64,000 nt of DNA from a virus. Where the stretch lies: positions 1 to 64,000 of IMG/VR virus record IMGVR_UViG_3300033143_001219, one strand, 5' to 3'. Position 1 is the stretch's first letter, and each line of letters starts with the position of its first letter. This document shows, one piece after another, positions 11,645 to 19,815 of the stretch. The notes beneath the pieces were generated by a model. It saw nothing but the letters and a program-made list of their open reading frames with translations. It had not been told where the DNA came from and ran no database searches. A program made the position numbers and the translations under genes.

Positions 11645-11913
11645 TGAATTTAAGACCGATGAGAGATAGAGTAGTAATTAAAGCTACCAAAGTTGAAGAA
11701 AAGTCTGGTGGTGGAATTATATTACCAGAAGATGCTAAAAAAACGTCAACAACTGGAGAAGTACTAGCAATTGGTGTACATGAAAAAGATTGTAGTATGG
11801 ATATTGGGGATATGGTACTTTTTGGTAAGTTCGCAGGAACAAATATAAAAGTGCAGAATGAAGATTTTATTATAATGAACATAAGTGAAGTAATAGCAGT
11901 AGTACAAAATTAA
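11644..11913 (+). CDS. GroES-like co-chaperonin, 89 residues
   Basis: Matches Cpn10 along its length: N-terminal LRPMRDRVVIKATKVEEKSGGGIILPE (shown in parts: MRDRVVIK, SGGGIILPEDA), the TGEVLAIG turn, DIGDMVLFGKFAG, and the C-terminal EDFIIMNISEVIAVV. The mobile loop (KSGGGIILPEDA), which docks onto GroEL, is well conserved. Cpn10 forms a seven-membered lid on GroEL. Phage versions such as T4 gp31 replace the host lid for folding capsid proteins. No GroEL is encoded here. Length is slightly below the usual 95-97. Confidence 0.9.
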   Translation: MNLRPMRDRVVIKATKVEEKSGGGIILPEDAKKTSTTGEVLAIGVHEKDCSMDIGDMVLFGKFAGTNIKVQNEDFIIMNISEVIAVVQN

Positions 11914-11930
11914 CAATTAAAAAATAAGTG

Positions 11931-11959
11931 TTGACTTTATAAGTTAATATTGATATAAT
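11931..11959 (+). promoter_or_regulatory. Sigma70-like promoter P3
   Basis: TTGACT (11931-11936), 17-base spacer, TATAAT (11954-11959), then ATGTTTTTAAAAT as at P1 and P2. RNA should start near 11966, leaving a leader of about 33 bases with AAAGGAG before ATG 11999. Confidence 0.87.
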
Positions 11960-11998
11960 ATGTTTTTAAAATTAAAGAAGTAAAGGAGAAAATTTACA

Positions 11999-12367
11999 AT
12001 GGCAGAATGGAGTGATGAGTTAAAAGAACAGGTAGTTACAGATTATGAAGGCAAAAATCCAACACCTGATACAAGTACGGAAATCGTAAAAGACATAGCA
12101 GAAGATATTGATATGACAGTCAATGGAGTACGCGCAGTTCTAGTACGAGCTGGAGTTTATATTAAAAAGACACCTGCAACGGGTGCCAAGAGTGAATCTA
12201 AAACAGGTAGCACTCGTGTAAACAAGGCAGATGCTATTAAAGCATTAAAAGAAATTATAACAAACAATAGTCTAGATGTTGAGGACGACATCATTGATAA
12301 ACTTACTGGTAAAGCAGCAGTTTATTTCAAAGGACTCTTCGAGGGCTTAACAACTAAGGAATCTTAA
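11999..12367 (+). CDS. Myb/HTH-like DNA-binding protein, 122 residues
   Basis: First gene after promoter P3. Residues 3-58 (WSDELKEQVVTDYE ... VNGVRAVLVRAGVYIK) have the pattern of one helix-turn-helix unit that is repeated about four times in the larger protein at 16044, including the W/Y-S-D-E start and the SVR-xxL-xxxG recognition helix end. The C-terminal half is a separate helical segment. Probably a DNA-binding or regulatory protein of early infection; this is inference from the repeat pattern, not from a known family match. Confidence 0.6.
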   Translation: MAEWSDELKEQVVTDYEGKNPTPDTSTEIVKDIAEDIDMTVNGVRAVLVRAGVYIKKTPATGAKSESKTGSTRVNKADAIKALKEIITNNSLDVEDDIIDKLTGKAAVYFKGLFEGLTTKES

Positions 12368-12368
12368 T

Positions 12369-13034
12369 ATGGCTCGTATCCGCAAAAAAGCAGGTGAAAA
12401 TCTTTCAGAACAGAATATTGAAAGAGTAATAACTCTTCTAGATCAAGAAAAACCCATAACTAAAAAAGAAGCGTGTGAGATATTAAATATATCTTATAAT
12501 ACCACTCGGCTTAATAAAATCATTGAAGAGTATAAAGCTACAATGAAGCAGCGTGTCGAGTTGAGAAAGCGTTTCAGAAATAAACCATTAGAGAAGGAAG
12601 ATTTAAAACTTATTATATCTTCATATTTAGAAGGGGTTTCACTTGCTGACATTGCGGATAGTATATTTAGAAGTGTTGCATTAATTAAGAGAACACTAAC
12701 TAAATACCATATTCCTTTAAGGAACGCTAATATTGATTATTGGCATCCGGTAGAAGTACCTTTAGAAGCAATGCAGGATGATTATATTAAAGATGATTTA
12801 GTATTCTCAGCTAGATATAATCAACCTGCTAGTATTATGAAAAAAATTAAAGAAGGGATTTATCGTATTTGGCTTTATAAAGACCATCAGTTTGCATTAC
12901 AACCTTATTATGAATTGTCTGATTTACGACATGTACAAAAGGAGTTAGGTGTAACTATTGCGGATTTCCCTATAGAAGAAATTCAAAGACTAATTTATGA
13001 AGCTAGATTAAAATCAAGGAAAACAAAGAAATGA
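12369..13034 (+). CDS. Helix-turn-helix DNA-binding protein, 221 residues
   Basis: Two helix-turn-helix segments are visible: residues about 20-50 (TKKEACEILNISYNTTRLNKII) and about 75-110 (GVSLADIADSIFRSVALIKRTL). The rest contains a Tyr-rich region and a basic C-terminus (ARLKSRKTKK). It starts one base after the previous stop region, so it belongs to the P3 operon. Its position ahead of the ligase genes recalls the regulatory D genes of T5, but I cannot confirm homology. Likely a transcriptional regulator. Confidence 0.65.
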   Translation: MARIRKKAGENLSEQNIERVITLLDQEKPITKKEACEILNISYNTTRLNKIIEEYKATMKQRVELRKRFRNKPLEKEDLKLIISSYLEGVSLADIADSIFRSVALIKRTLTKYHIPLRNANIDYWHPVEVPLEAMQDDYIKDDLVFSARYNQPASIMKKIKEGIYRIWLYKDHQFALQPYYELSDLRHVQKELGVTIADFPIEEIQRLIYEARLKSRKTKK

Positions 13035-13492
13035 AATTAAAAAGACACACATGGCATCACCAGCTCTATACATTTTTAGATAGGCACATGTACAATGGAG
13101 ACACCAATGTATGTAAATATATACGTGGTGTAACAACAGGAGCAATTCTAGCATTATTATTATCAATTGTGCTAGCAGCATTCTCACTAGTATTACTAGA
13201 CCCTATTGTAAGTGCATTAGCATACTGGATTACGGGTATATCTTTTGTATCGTTTTTTGGTGTAGCATTTGGAAGTATACTAATGCCATTATCAGCAGGG
13301 TTTGCTATATATGTAGCATTTTCTGTATTTTTAATAGGGTTTGGTATTTATCATGGATATCACTATATTTTACAGAAAGCTAAGCCCTCATATACAGATT
13401 CTAAGCTAAACACGTTTACAGATGTAGTATATGCTAAAATTAAGAGTAAACACGACAAAATTTGTCACAATATTGAATTTACAAATAGGTAA
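13031..13492 (+). CDS. Membrane protein with three or so transmembrane segments, 153 residues
   Basis: ATG 13031 overlaps the previous stop. Residues about 36-60, 66-90 and 92-117 are hydrophobic and probably span the membrane, flanked by a basic N-terminus and a basic C-terminal cytoplasmic tail. No enzymatic motif is seen. An early-expressed phage membrane protein in a DNA-metabolism operon might tether replication or alter the host envelope, but nothing specific can be shown. Confidence 0.7.
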   Translation: MKLKRHTWHHQLYTFLDRHMYNGDTNVCKYIRGVTTGAILALLLSIVLAAFSLVLLDPIVSALAYWITGISFVSFFGVAFGSILMPLSAGFAIYVAFSVFLIGFGIYHGYHYILQKAKPSYTDSKLNTFTDVVYAKIKSKHDKICHNIEFTNR

Positions 13493-13497
13493 GAAAA

Positions 13498-13761
13498 ATG
13501 AACAAATTCCATATATTAACATACATGAGAAAAAATGGCGATAGCATATTAACTCTAAAGGACGAAGACGGAATCGTTGCAACAACTGACTTTTCTACTA
13601 AATATATTAGGGACAAGAAATATGGAAGGTTCACTATCAAAAAGAACCAAATACTGGTATTCTCATGGACAGATGATAGATTCAGAAATCTAGAAGTAGA
13701 TATTATTAGAAATATCAAAGCTTTAAGCTCACTATTAGGGAATAAACGCGATGAAAGGTAA
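13498..13761 (+). CDS. Hypothetical protein, 87 residues
   Basis: Not recognised. ATG 13498 is preceded by GGTAAGAA. It looks like a small mostly-beta protein (MNKFHILTYMRKNGDS ..., FTIKKNQILVFSWTDD) followed by a helix. It overlaps the next gene by 11 bases, in keeping with the coupled layout of this operon. Confidence 0.6.
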   Translation: MNKFHILTYMRKNGDSILTLKDEDGIVATTDFSTKYIRDKKYGRFTIKKNQILVFSWTDDRFRNLEVDIIRNIKALSSLLGNKRDER

Positions 13762-14107
13762 GAAAGGATTTAGAAGTGGTTCTGCTTACAAAACGTACTA
13801 TAAGTTGTACAAATTAGGTAAGTGGGAATCAAATGCAGAGAAAGCATTAAAACGCCATATTAAGGCACAACCTAATGATAAAGCAGCTATTGAGGCTTTA
13901 AATAGGCTAGATCGTAATAGAAAGAAATATACACGGGATAGACAATCAGACGGGCATATTTGTAAAGTAGCCCCAAGTATTGCACTTAGAACTTCACGTG
14001 GTGATGATAGGCTAACGGTTATTCAACAAATGGAAAATATAGGATTCAAATATCGTGGAAGACGCAATAAAAAAACTACTAGACAGAGCGTGGCACGCGT
14101 ACGATAG
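13751..14107 (+). CDS. Hypothetical very basic protein, 118 residues
   Basis: Not recognised. Very rich in Lys and Arg (about a quarter of residues), for example KGKKGFRSG at the start and GRRNKKTTRQS at the end, with Tyr-rich helical repeats between (YKTYYKLYKLGKW). Likely binds nucleic acid. Its last 53 bases, ending in TAG, overlap the start of the ligase gene in another frame, a long overlap for this genome. Confidence 0.6.
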   Translation: MKGKKGFRSGSAYKTYYKLYKLGKWESNAEKALKRHIKAQPNDKAAIEALNRLDRNRKKYTRDRQSDGHICKVAPSIALRTSRGDDRLTVIQQMENIGFKYRGRRNKKTTRQSVARVR

Positions 14108-15005
14108 CGGTAAACCTTTTATGTCAGATGCTGCTTTTGACACTTTAGTAGCAGAATATGGATATGACGATTTTGGCTCGGAGCCAGACATAAAAGCTAA
14201 ACATCTGTATAAGATGTATAGTTTACAAAAAGTGTATGATAGCGAACCAGAACCATCTACAATGCAAGGAATTTCCGTATGCTCGCCAAAGCTGGACGGA
14301 GCAGCCATTAGTTTGATTTATGTAGATGGAACTCTAGTAAATGGAATTACTAGGGGTCGGGACGGTGTCGAAGGTGAAGATATCACACAGAATATATATC
14401 ATTTAGTGCAAACTGAAATAGCACTAAAGAGTATTGTGCAGATTACTGGAGAAGTAGTCTGTGACAAAGAAATAGATAATGCTAGAAACTTCGCAGCAGG
14501 TTCTGTTAGATTAAAAGATGTGGAAGAATTTAAAGAACGCGCTAAGCACTTGAACTTCATTGCTTATGGCTTACAACCCTATCAATGTGAAACTTATGTT
14601 GAAGACATGCATTTAGTTGAAGATATGCGATTCTTTACGGTATTTTCTAATGAAATAGAAGATCAGTATAGAATGGATGGTGAAGTTCATCGTTTAAACG
14701 ATAATAAACTATTTAAAGAATTAGGCTATACAGCAAAGCATCCACGAGGTGCATATGCTCGTAAACAGTCCAGTGATGTTGCTATTGTAGAGACAACATT
14801 ATTAAAGGTTGAGTGGGGAGTTGGACGTACCGGCAAAGTAACCCCAGTAGCTATATTTGAAACTATTAATATAGATGATGCAAATATAAGTAGAGCTACG
14901 CTGAACAATGCGGGATTTATTGAAGAAATGGAATTAGAGATAGGAGATACTATCCTTGTTACAAGAGCTGGTGGTATTATTCCTAAAGTAATAGGGAGAG
15001 TATAA
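14055..15005 (+). CDS. NAD-dependent DNA ligase, adenylation/OB subunit, 316 residues
   Basis: The catalytic SPKLDG motif (Lys79) with the preceding NAD-contact segment SLQKVY, then TRGRDGVEGEDITQN, TGEVV, NFAAGSVR and the OB-fold GRTGKVTPVA ... GDTILVTRAGGIIPKV show the nucleotidyltransferase and OB domains of a LigA-type enzyme. The zinc finger, HhH and BRCT parts are missing here and form the separate gene at 15289. Phage T5 splits its ligase the same way. The start is GTG 14055, inside the previous gene; the next ATG would remove conserved residues. Seals nicks in replicating DNA using NAD. Confidence 0.88.
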   Translation: MEDAIKKLLDRAWHAYDSGKPFMSDAAFDTLVAEYGYDDFGSEPDIKAKHLYKMYSLQKVYDSEPEPSTMQGISVCSPKLDGAAISLIYVDGTLVNGITRGRDGVEGEDITQNIYHLVQTEIALKSIVQITGEVVCDKEIDNARNFAAGSVRLKDVEEFKERAKHLNFIAYGLQPYQCETYVEDMHLVEDMRFFTVFSNEIEDQYRMDGEVHRLNDNKLFKELGYTAKHPRGAYARKQSSDVAIVETTLLKVEWGVGRTGKVTPVAIFETINIDDANISRATLNNAGFIEEMELEIGDTILVTRAGGIIPKVIGRV

Positions 15006-15178
15006 TGGAAGGTTTACAAATGAAATATTTTGTGCTTAGTCCAACTAAGCAGAGCGAATATGGTTCTGCATCTTGCAAAGCCTTGCTAGCCTATGCAGAA
15101 GAGATAGAAATAGTAAATGAAGAGTTGGCTAAAGACTTACGAATGTGGGTATATAATATACAACATGGTAGCAAGTAA
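15005..15178 (+). CDS. Hypothetical protein, 57 residues, between the ligase genes
   Basis: ATG 15005 overlaps the ligase stop (TAATG). Not recognised; an amphipathic helical protein (CKALLAYAEEIEIVNEELAK). An alternative start lies at residue 6 (MKYFVLSPTK). It is followed by the intergenic region that holds promoter P4, so the two ligase genes are transcribed at least partly independently. Confidence 0.55.
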   Translation: MEGLQMKYFVLSPTKQSEYGSASCKALLAYAEEIEIVNEELAKDLRMWVYNIQHGSK

Positions 15179-15220
15179 TTTTAACCCCGCGCCGACCACA
15201 CCAAATTTTGCAACATTAAT

Positions 15221-15251
15221 CAACTTACACGTTAGCATGTAAAAAATTTGA
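15221..15251 (+). promoter_or_regulatory. Possible operator near promoter P4
   Basis: An inverted repeat TTACA ... TGTAA lies directly upstream of the -35 box of P4. Its position would suit binding of a regulator. Short AT-rich palindromes are common in such DNA, so this is weak. Confidence 0.25.
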
Positions 15252-15252
15252 C

Positions 15253-15281
15253 TTGACATTTTATTAAAAAGTGAGTATAAT
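15253..15281 (+). promoter_or_regulatory. Sigma70-like promoter P4
   Basis: TTGACA (15253-15258), 17-base spacer, TATAAT (15276-15281). RNA should start near 15288, one base before the ATG of the second ligase gene, again implying a leaderless or nearly leaderless message. Confidence 0.87.
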
Positions 15282-15288
15282 ATACAAA

Positions 15289-16032
15289 ATGAAAATAGAA
15301 ATACCAATACAGTGTCCCGTTTGCAATTCTAAATTAGTTAGGATTAAAGACCAGTTATTTTGTCAAAATAATTTATGTGACGCAAAAGTATTTAAAAGCA
15401 TTATACATTTCGTCAAGGCTATGAAAATAAAAGGACTTGGTGAAAAAACAATTGAGAAATTGAATTTAGAAAGTATTAATTCAATCTATACTTTATCTAA
15501 AGAGTTGTTAACTAATGAACTTGGTGAGAAACTAGGGATTAAGTTATACAATGAGATAGAGAAAAGTAAAAATACCACGGTAGATAAATATATCACCGGA
15601 TTTGGTATCCCACTTGTGGGAAAAACAGCATCTGAAAAACTTGCTCAGCATACAGATAATATATGGAATATTAATGAAGAAGTCTGTAAGTTAGCTGGTT
15701 TAGGTGAAAAGGCAACAAATAATCTATTGGACTGGATATTGCACAATAAGTTAGAATATGAAAACTTACCTATAAAAACAGTGGAAGGAATTAAACAATC
15801 TGAAGCTACTTTAAAAGTATGTATAACAGGGAAGTTAAAGGATTTTACATCTAGGGAAAAGGCAAAAACATATCTTAAAGATTATGGAATACAAGTAGTA
15901 AGTAGTGTAAGTAGTAACATTGAATATTTAATTTGCGACGTAGAAAATAGTAGTTCATCTAGTATTAAGAAAGCAGAAAAATTAAATATACCTGTAGTTA
16001 CTATGAATCATTTATTAAATAAATTAATTTAA
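15289..16032 (+). CDS. NAD-dependent DNA ligase, zinc-finger/HhH/BRCT subunit, 247 residues
   Basis: Cys9, Cys12, Cys25 and Cys30 form the LigA zinc finger (CPVC ... CQNNLC). Residues about 48-165 contain helix-hairpin-helix repeats (KGLGEKTIEKL, FGIPLVGKTASEKLA, AGLGEKATNNLL). Residues about 172-247 are a BRCT domain (VCITGKLKDFTSREKA). This completes the enzyme begun at 14055. I chose ATG 15289 because a GTG at 15271 in the same frame lies within promoter P4 upstream of the predicted RNA start. Confidence 0.88.
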   Translation: MKIEIPIQCPVCNSKLVRIKDQLFCQNNLCDAKVFKSIIHFVKAMKIKGLGEKTIEKLNLESINSIYTLSKELLTNELGEKLGIKLYNEIEKSKNTTVDKYITGFGIPLVGKTASEKLAQHTDNIWNINEEVCKLAGLGEKATNNLLDWILHNKLEYENLPIKTVEGIKQSEATLKVCITGKLKDFTSREKAKTYLKDYGIQVVSSVSSNIEYLICDVENSSSSSIKKAEKLNIPVVTMNHLLNKLI

Positions 16033-16043
16033 AGGAGATTTAA

Positions 16044-16787
16044 ATGAGTAATAACGTACCTAAGTGGAACGAAGAAAGAGAAGCAACATTAACAAATATT
16101 GTTGGTTCAACAAGCCCAGTAACAGCAACTGTTGTAGCAAATGCAGCAGAAACATTAGAAACTACTACACGTTCAGTAGCATCTAAATTACGTAAAATGG
16201 GTTTTGAAGTTGACTCTGTAAGTAAAAATGCAACTAAAAAATATTCAGATAAGCAGGAAGCTGAGTTATCTAAGTTCTTAGAAAAGCATAGTGGTCAATA
16301 TACATACGCAGAAGTAGCTTCTGCAGTTCTTGGTGGAGACTTCTCTACTAAACAAATACAAGGCAAAATTCTTTCTATGGAATTAACAGGCCATGTTAAA
16401 CCTACCCCAAAACCTGAAGTTGTTAAAACTTACTCTGATGCAGAAGAAACTAAATTACTTGGTTTATTAGCTAAAGGTGATATGTTCATTGAAGATATCG
16501 CAGCTAAAATGAACCGTGAAGTTAACTCTGTTCGTGGAAAGATTTTATCTTTAAGTAGAACAAACGAAGGGATCACAATTCCAAAACAAAAAAATTACAA
16601 AGCTAAAGCTGCTGATGCCTTAGATACTTTAGGTGATATTGCTGACTTAACAGTTGACGAAATTGCTGAAAAGATTGAAAAGACAGCTCGTGGTGTTAAA
16701 ACAATGTTAACTCATCGTGGATTAACATGCAAAAACTATGATGGTGCTAAACGCGCTAACAAGATTGCAGAAGCTAAAGCTAGCTAA
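16044..16787 (+). CDS. Repeat-containing Myb/HTH-like DNA-binding protein, 247 residues
   Basis: About four copies of one helix-turn-helix-like unit are visible, starting near residues 7 (KWNEEREATL), 66 (YSDKQEAELS), 126 (YSDAEETKLL) and 190 (LDTLGDIADL). Each ends in a segment like SVRGKILSL. Position (just upstream of the DnaB-type helicase) and size match T5 D5, a DNA-binding protein needed for late transcription and replication, so an equivalent role is a reasonable guess. ATG 16044 follows AAAGGAG. A strong terminator follows, so it may be expressed at a high level on its own. Confidence 0.65.
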   Translation: MSNNVPKWNEEREATLTNIVGSTSPVTATVVANAAETLETTTRSVASKLRKMGFEVDSVSKNATKKYSDKQEAELSKFLEKHSGQYTYAEVASAVLGGDFSTKQIQGKILSMELTGHVKPTPKPEVVKTYSDAEETKLLGLLAKGDMFIEDIAAKMNREVNSVRGKILSLSRTNEGITIPKQKNYKAKAADALDTLGDIADLTVDEIAEKIEKTARGVKTMLTHRGLTCKNYDGAKRANKIAEAKAS

Positions 16788-16814
16788 TACGTAACAAAAG
16801 TAGAGTATATATAT

Positions 16815-16842
16815 ACTGGGTATTAATTTACCCAGTATTTTT
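16815..16842 (+). terminator. Intrinsic terminator
   Basis: Stem ACTGGGTA (16815-16822) with TACCCAGT (16829-16836) around loop TTAATT, followed by ATTTTTTAT. It ends the P4 transcript after the Myb-like gene. Confidence 0.9.
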
Positions 16843-16887
16843 TATACTTTAAATTTTAAGCTAAAAATATAAAAAGGGTATATCAGT

Positions 16888-18213
16888 GTGTCAGATGTTG
16901 CAGGAATTGTATTACATAACGTACTAAAAAATCCTGAAAGTTCTTTAGAAATTTGGCCTAAACTTAAAATTCACTTTTTCAATTCAGACTATGAAGAAAT
17001 TTTCAGGTCTATTAATAAGTATTATAATAAAAATAATACCCTACCTACCTTCGCAGACTTAAAGATAACACTAAGAGAACAATCTATTATTCAAAAGATA
17101 ATAGCTCTAGAATTACTAGATGTTTCAGATGATATTGATAATTTAATAGCTACAGAAGCATTAAAAGATCAATTTACACAAGATGAAACATTAAATCAAT
17201 TATCTACTTTTGTAGATAAGATACCTACATATGATACCGTGGAAGTTAAAGAAGAATTAGCTAACATACTATTAGACCTTGAACAAAAAACAGAAACTTC
17301 AGAAGAAATATTTTTAATGAATGATATATTCGTTATAGATAATGAAGAAGTTCACAGTAGAGTTACATTGGGATTAAACAATAATTTTGATGCAATTACA
17401 GGGGGTCTATCTTTAACTGAATTAATCATGATAGGCGGACATAGAGGCTCTGGAAAAACTGTTGCTGCTTGTAACATTGCCGTTAACCAATATGAACAAG
17501 GAAATGTAGGACTATTTTTCTCTATCGAAATGCGATACAGAGAGATATTTAATAGATTTATATCTATATTATCCGATGTAGATAACAACAAATTAAGAAA
17601 TATGCGCTGTAATCTAGATGATTACATGAAGATTGCAAATACTAGAAGCAACATGTTTGTTGACAGTGAGGAAGTATTACAAGATTATATAAAACATAGA
17701 GACTATGAAAAATTTGAAATAGATTTAGTAAAGTCTAAACGACTGAAATCAGATAGCCAATTAATTATTGTAGATAATCAATCATTAACTATGGCTGATA
17801 TTGATTTGAATATCACTAAGTTTAAAATGCAGTTTGGAGACAAGCTAAAGGTTGTTATAGTTGACTATGTAAATCAGATACAAACACCAGACATATTTGA
17901 TTGGAAAAATCAAATATCAATGTCTAAAGGATTAAAATCATTAGCTAGGAAGCATAACATTGTTATGGTTACACCGTATCAAACAGATACATCTGGTGAA
18001 GCTAGATTTGCAAAGGGATTACTAGATGCGGCAGACGTAGCTGCAAACTTAGAAGCCTCTGATGATTACATAACATTTACAAGTACAAAAACTAGGAATA
18101 TTGCTCCATTTCAATTCAACTCTCCAATAAACTGGGATAGTTTTGCAATGTCATCAACGGATGCAGTGCTAGAAAGTGCAGATGGAGAGAAACCAGAAGA
18201 TACTCCAATTTAA
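16888..18213 (+). CDS. DnaB-type replicative helicase, 441 residues
   Basis: A RecA-like helicase core with Walker A GHRGSGKT (residues about 184-191), the FFSIEM segment typical of DnaB motif H1a downstream, and Walker B VVIVDYVNQI near residue 323. The N-terminal about 150 residues form a helical DnaB-N-like domain. It unwinds DNA at the phage fork together with the primase at 18940. The start is GTG 16888, preceded by AAAAAGGG; no ATG gives the full N-terminus. The acidic C-terminus (ESADGEKPEDTPI) may bind partners. It corresponds in order to T5 D6. Confidence 0.85.
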   Translation: MSDVAGIVLHNVLKNPESSLEIWPKLKIHFFNSDYEEIFRSINKYYNKNNTLPTFADLKITLREQSIIQKIIALELLDVSDDIDNLIATEALKDQFTQDETLNQLSTFVDKIPTYDTVEVKEELANILLDLEQKTETSEEIFLMNDIFVIDNEEVHSRVTLGLNNNFDAITGGLSLTELIMIGGHRGSGKTVAACNIAVNQYEQGNVGLFFSIEMRYREIFNRFISILSDVDNNKLRNMRCNLDDYMKIANTRSNMFVDSEEVLQDYIKHRDYEKFEIDLVKSKRLKSDSQLIIVDNQSLTMADIDLNITKFKMQFGDKLKVVIVDYVNQIQTPDIFDWKNQISMSKGLKSLARKHNIVMVTPYQTDTSGEARFAKGLLDAADVAANLEASDDYITFTSTKTRNIAPFQFNSPINWDSFAMSSTDAVLESADGEKPEDTPI

Positions 18214-18227
18214 AAGGAAATTAAATT

Positions 18228-18701
18228 ATGTTTATTACACAAACAAAATATAGCAATATGAAAGATAGAATTACTAATCTTGAAGGTCAAGTAGAAGCAC
18301 TTCACGTAGATAAAGTATTAGAACGAGATAAAAAATTAGCAGAAATAGGTAATCTAGATGATAAAATAATTCACCTAGAAAAGTCAAAAAGAAAATTACA
18401 AAACGATGTAGATGATAAAGTAGCTGAAAATAAAAGAGCTGAAGAGAATATAAAACATAAAGTTAAAATTGTAATGGAAAAGCATGACCTAGAAGTAGCT
18501 CAGAAGAAACAAGACCTTGTAGTAGAAAAGAATGATGAAGTTGCTAGCCTTAAAGATAAGTTTAGGGATAAGCGTGAGAAACAATTAGAATTACAAGGCA
18601 GTGAAATGAAAGGTATGTATACTGAAATGATGAAAATCTTAACTAGTGTTCAAGGGACTATAACTGCCCCAACAGGTGCCCGTCATGGCAATAGCGACTA
18701 A
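18228..18701 (+). CDS. Coiled-coil protein, 157 residues
   Basis: Residues about 10-135 are a long heptad-patterned helix rich in Glu, Lys and Asp (ITNLEGQVEALHVDK, EKSKRKLQNDVDDKVAENK), so the protein should form an extended coiled coil, perhaps a dimer. The last 20 residues are unstructured. No enzyme motif. It lies between helicase and primase genes and starts 14 bases after the helicase, so it may be a replication accessory or scaffold; this is context only. Confidence 0.65.
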   Translation: MFITQTKYSNMKDRITNLEGQVEALHVDKVLERDKKLAEIGNLDDKIIHLEKSKRKLQNDVDDKVAENKRAEENIKHKVKIVMEKHDLEVAQKKQDLVVEKNDEVASLKDKFRDKREKQLELQGSEMKGMYTEMMKILTSVQGTITAPTGARHGNSD

Positions 18702-18927
18702 TTATCCACAACCTTATACAGGCGTAGGTGGAGGCGCGGGTACAAGTACATTTACAGGTACTACTTGGTATAATCATTACGCTTTTGATGTATATAATAA
18801 TAGATATGTAGCAGAAAATAATATTATATTAGCTTATGACCCGGCAGCACCCGCAACTCCTAAGAAGAAAACTTTTGAAGAGAAAATGCAAAAAGAAGTT
18901 GATGATTGGTTAAGTATATTTAATTAA
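18685..18927 (+). CDS. Hypothetical protein, 80 residues
   Basis: I chose ATG 18685 (MAIATNYPQPY); a GTG at 18676 in the same frame is possible. It overlaps the previous gene end. The first 30 residues are Gly/Thr-rich (GVGGGAGTSTFTGTTW), followed by a Tyr/Asn-rich middle and a helical acidic C-terminus (FEEKMQKEVDDWLSIF). Not recognised. Confidence 0.55.
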   Translation: MAIATNYPQPYTGVGGGAGTSTFTGTTWYNHYAFDVYNNRYVAENNIILAYDPAAPATPKKKTFEEKMQKEVDDWLSIFN

Positions 18928-18939
18928 AGAGAAATTATA

Positions 18940-19815
18940 ATGGACGTTAGAACTTTATTAGAAGATAAAGGTATTGTATTTAAATCTCAAGGAAGAGATT
19001 ATGTTACTAAGTGCTTAAATCCAGAACATGAAGATAGTAATCCCTCTATGAGAATTGATAAGATCTCAGGATTGTTTGGCTGCTTTAGTTGTGGTTTTGG
19101 TGGTGACATATTTGATTACTATAATATTAATAAAGAGAAGTTTATTGATATTAAAGTAGCTGAAGTAAAGGATAAAATACAAAATCTACTGGCACAAAAA
19201 TCAATTCCGATGCCATTAGATGCAATACCTTTCAAAGAAGATTTTAGGAATATTAAGGGAAGTACATATGAGTTATTTGGTGCTTTCACCACAGAATCCT
19301 TATATGGTATGGAAGGTAGATTAGTATTTCCAATTAAGGATATTCAAGGAAATATAATAGCGTTTCAAGGAAGATATATGTACTCGGATTTAGACCCTAA
19401 GTACAAATTCTACCCAGAACATACTACAGTACAGTTTCACCCCATGATACCTAAGCCTATAGATAATAGTATTATTTTAGTTGAGGGTATATTTGATATG
19501 ATAAACTTATGGGATAAAGGATTGCATAATGCAGTTACTTCATTTGGTATTAGTTTAGGGACTGTTAAGAGGCATAAGAAGAAGGCTCTAGTTGCTAGTA
19601 GATTTAATGTATTTAAACTGCAAGGCATTGAGACTATATGGATAATGTATGATGGTGATAAACGTGGTAAAGATGCTGGTGAAGGTTTGAAAGAAACTTT
19701 ACAGCAAGATAGAAAATTCTTTGTAGATACAATAGATTTACAAGAAGGAATGGACCCAGGTGAATTTACATTGGATGAAGTTAAAGGATTAAGAGTACAA
19801 TTGTATGGCGAATAA
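18940..19815 (+). CDS. DNA primase (zinc-finger and TOPRIM), 291 residues
   Basis: The N-terminal CHC2-type zinc-binding domain has Cys25, His30, Cys48 and Cys51 (CLNPEH ... CFSC). A TOPRIM-like core follows with the glutamate motif ILVEGIFD near residue 180 and the DxD-type motif YDGDKRGKDAG near 236. Such phage primases make RNA primers on the lagging strand. Length is typical for short phage primases without a fused helicase. The stop overlaps the start of the polymerase gene by 11 bases. Confidence 0.85.
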   Translation: MDVRTLLEDKGIVFKSQGRDYVTKCLNPEHEDSNPSMRIDKISGLFGCFSCGFGGDIFDYYNINKEKFIDIKVAEVKDKIQNLLAQKSIPMPLDAIPFKEDFRNIKGSTYELFGAFTTESLYGMEGRLVFPIKDIQGNIIAFQGRYMYSDLDPKYKFYPEHTTVQFHPMIPKPIDNSIILVEGIFDMINLWDKGLHNAVTSFGISLGTVKRHKKKALVASRFNVFKLQGIETIWIMYDGDKRGKDAGEGLKETLQQDRKFFVDTIDLQEGMDPGEFTLDEVKGLRVQLYGE

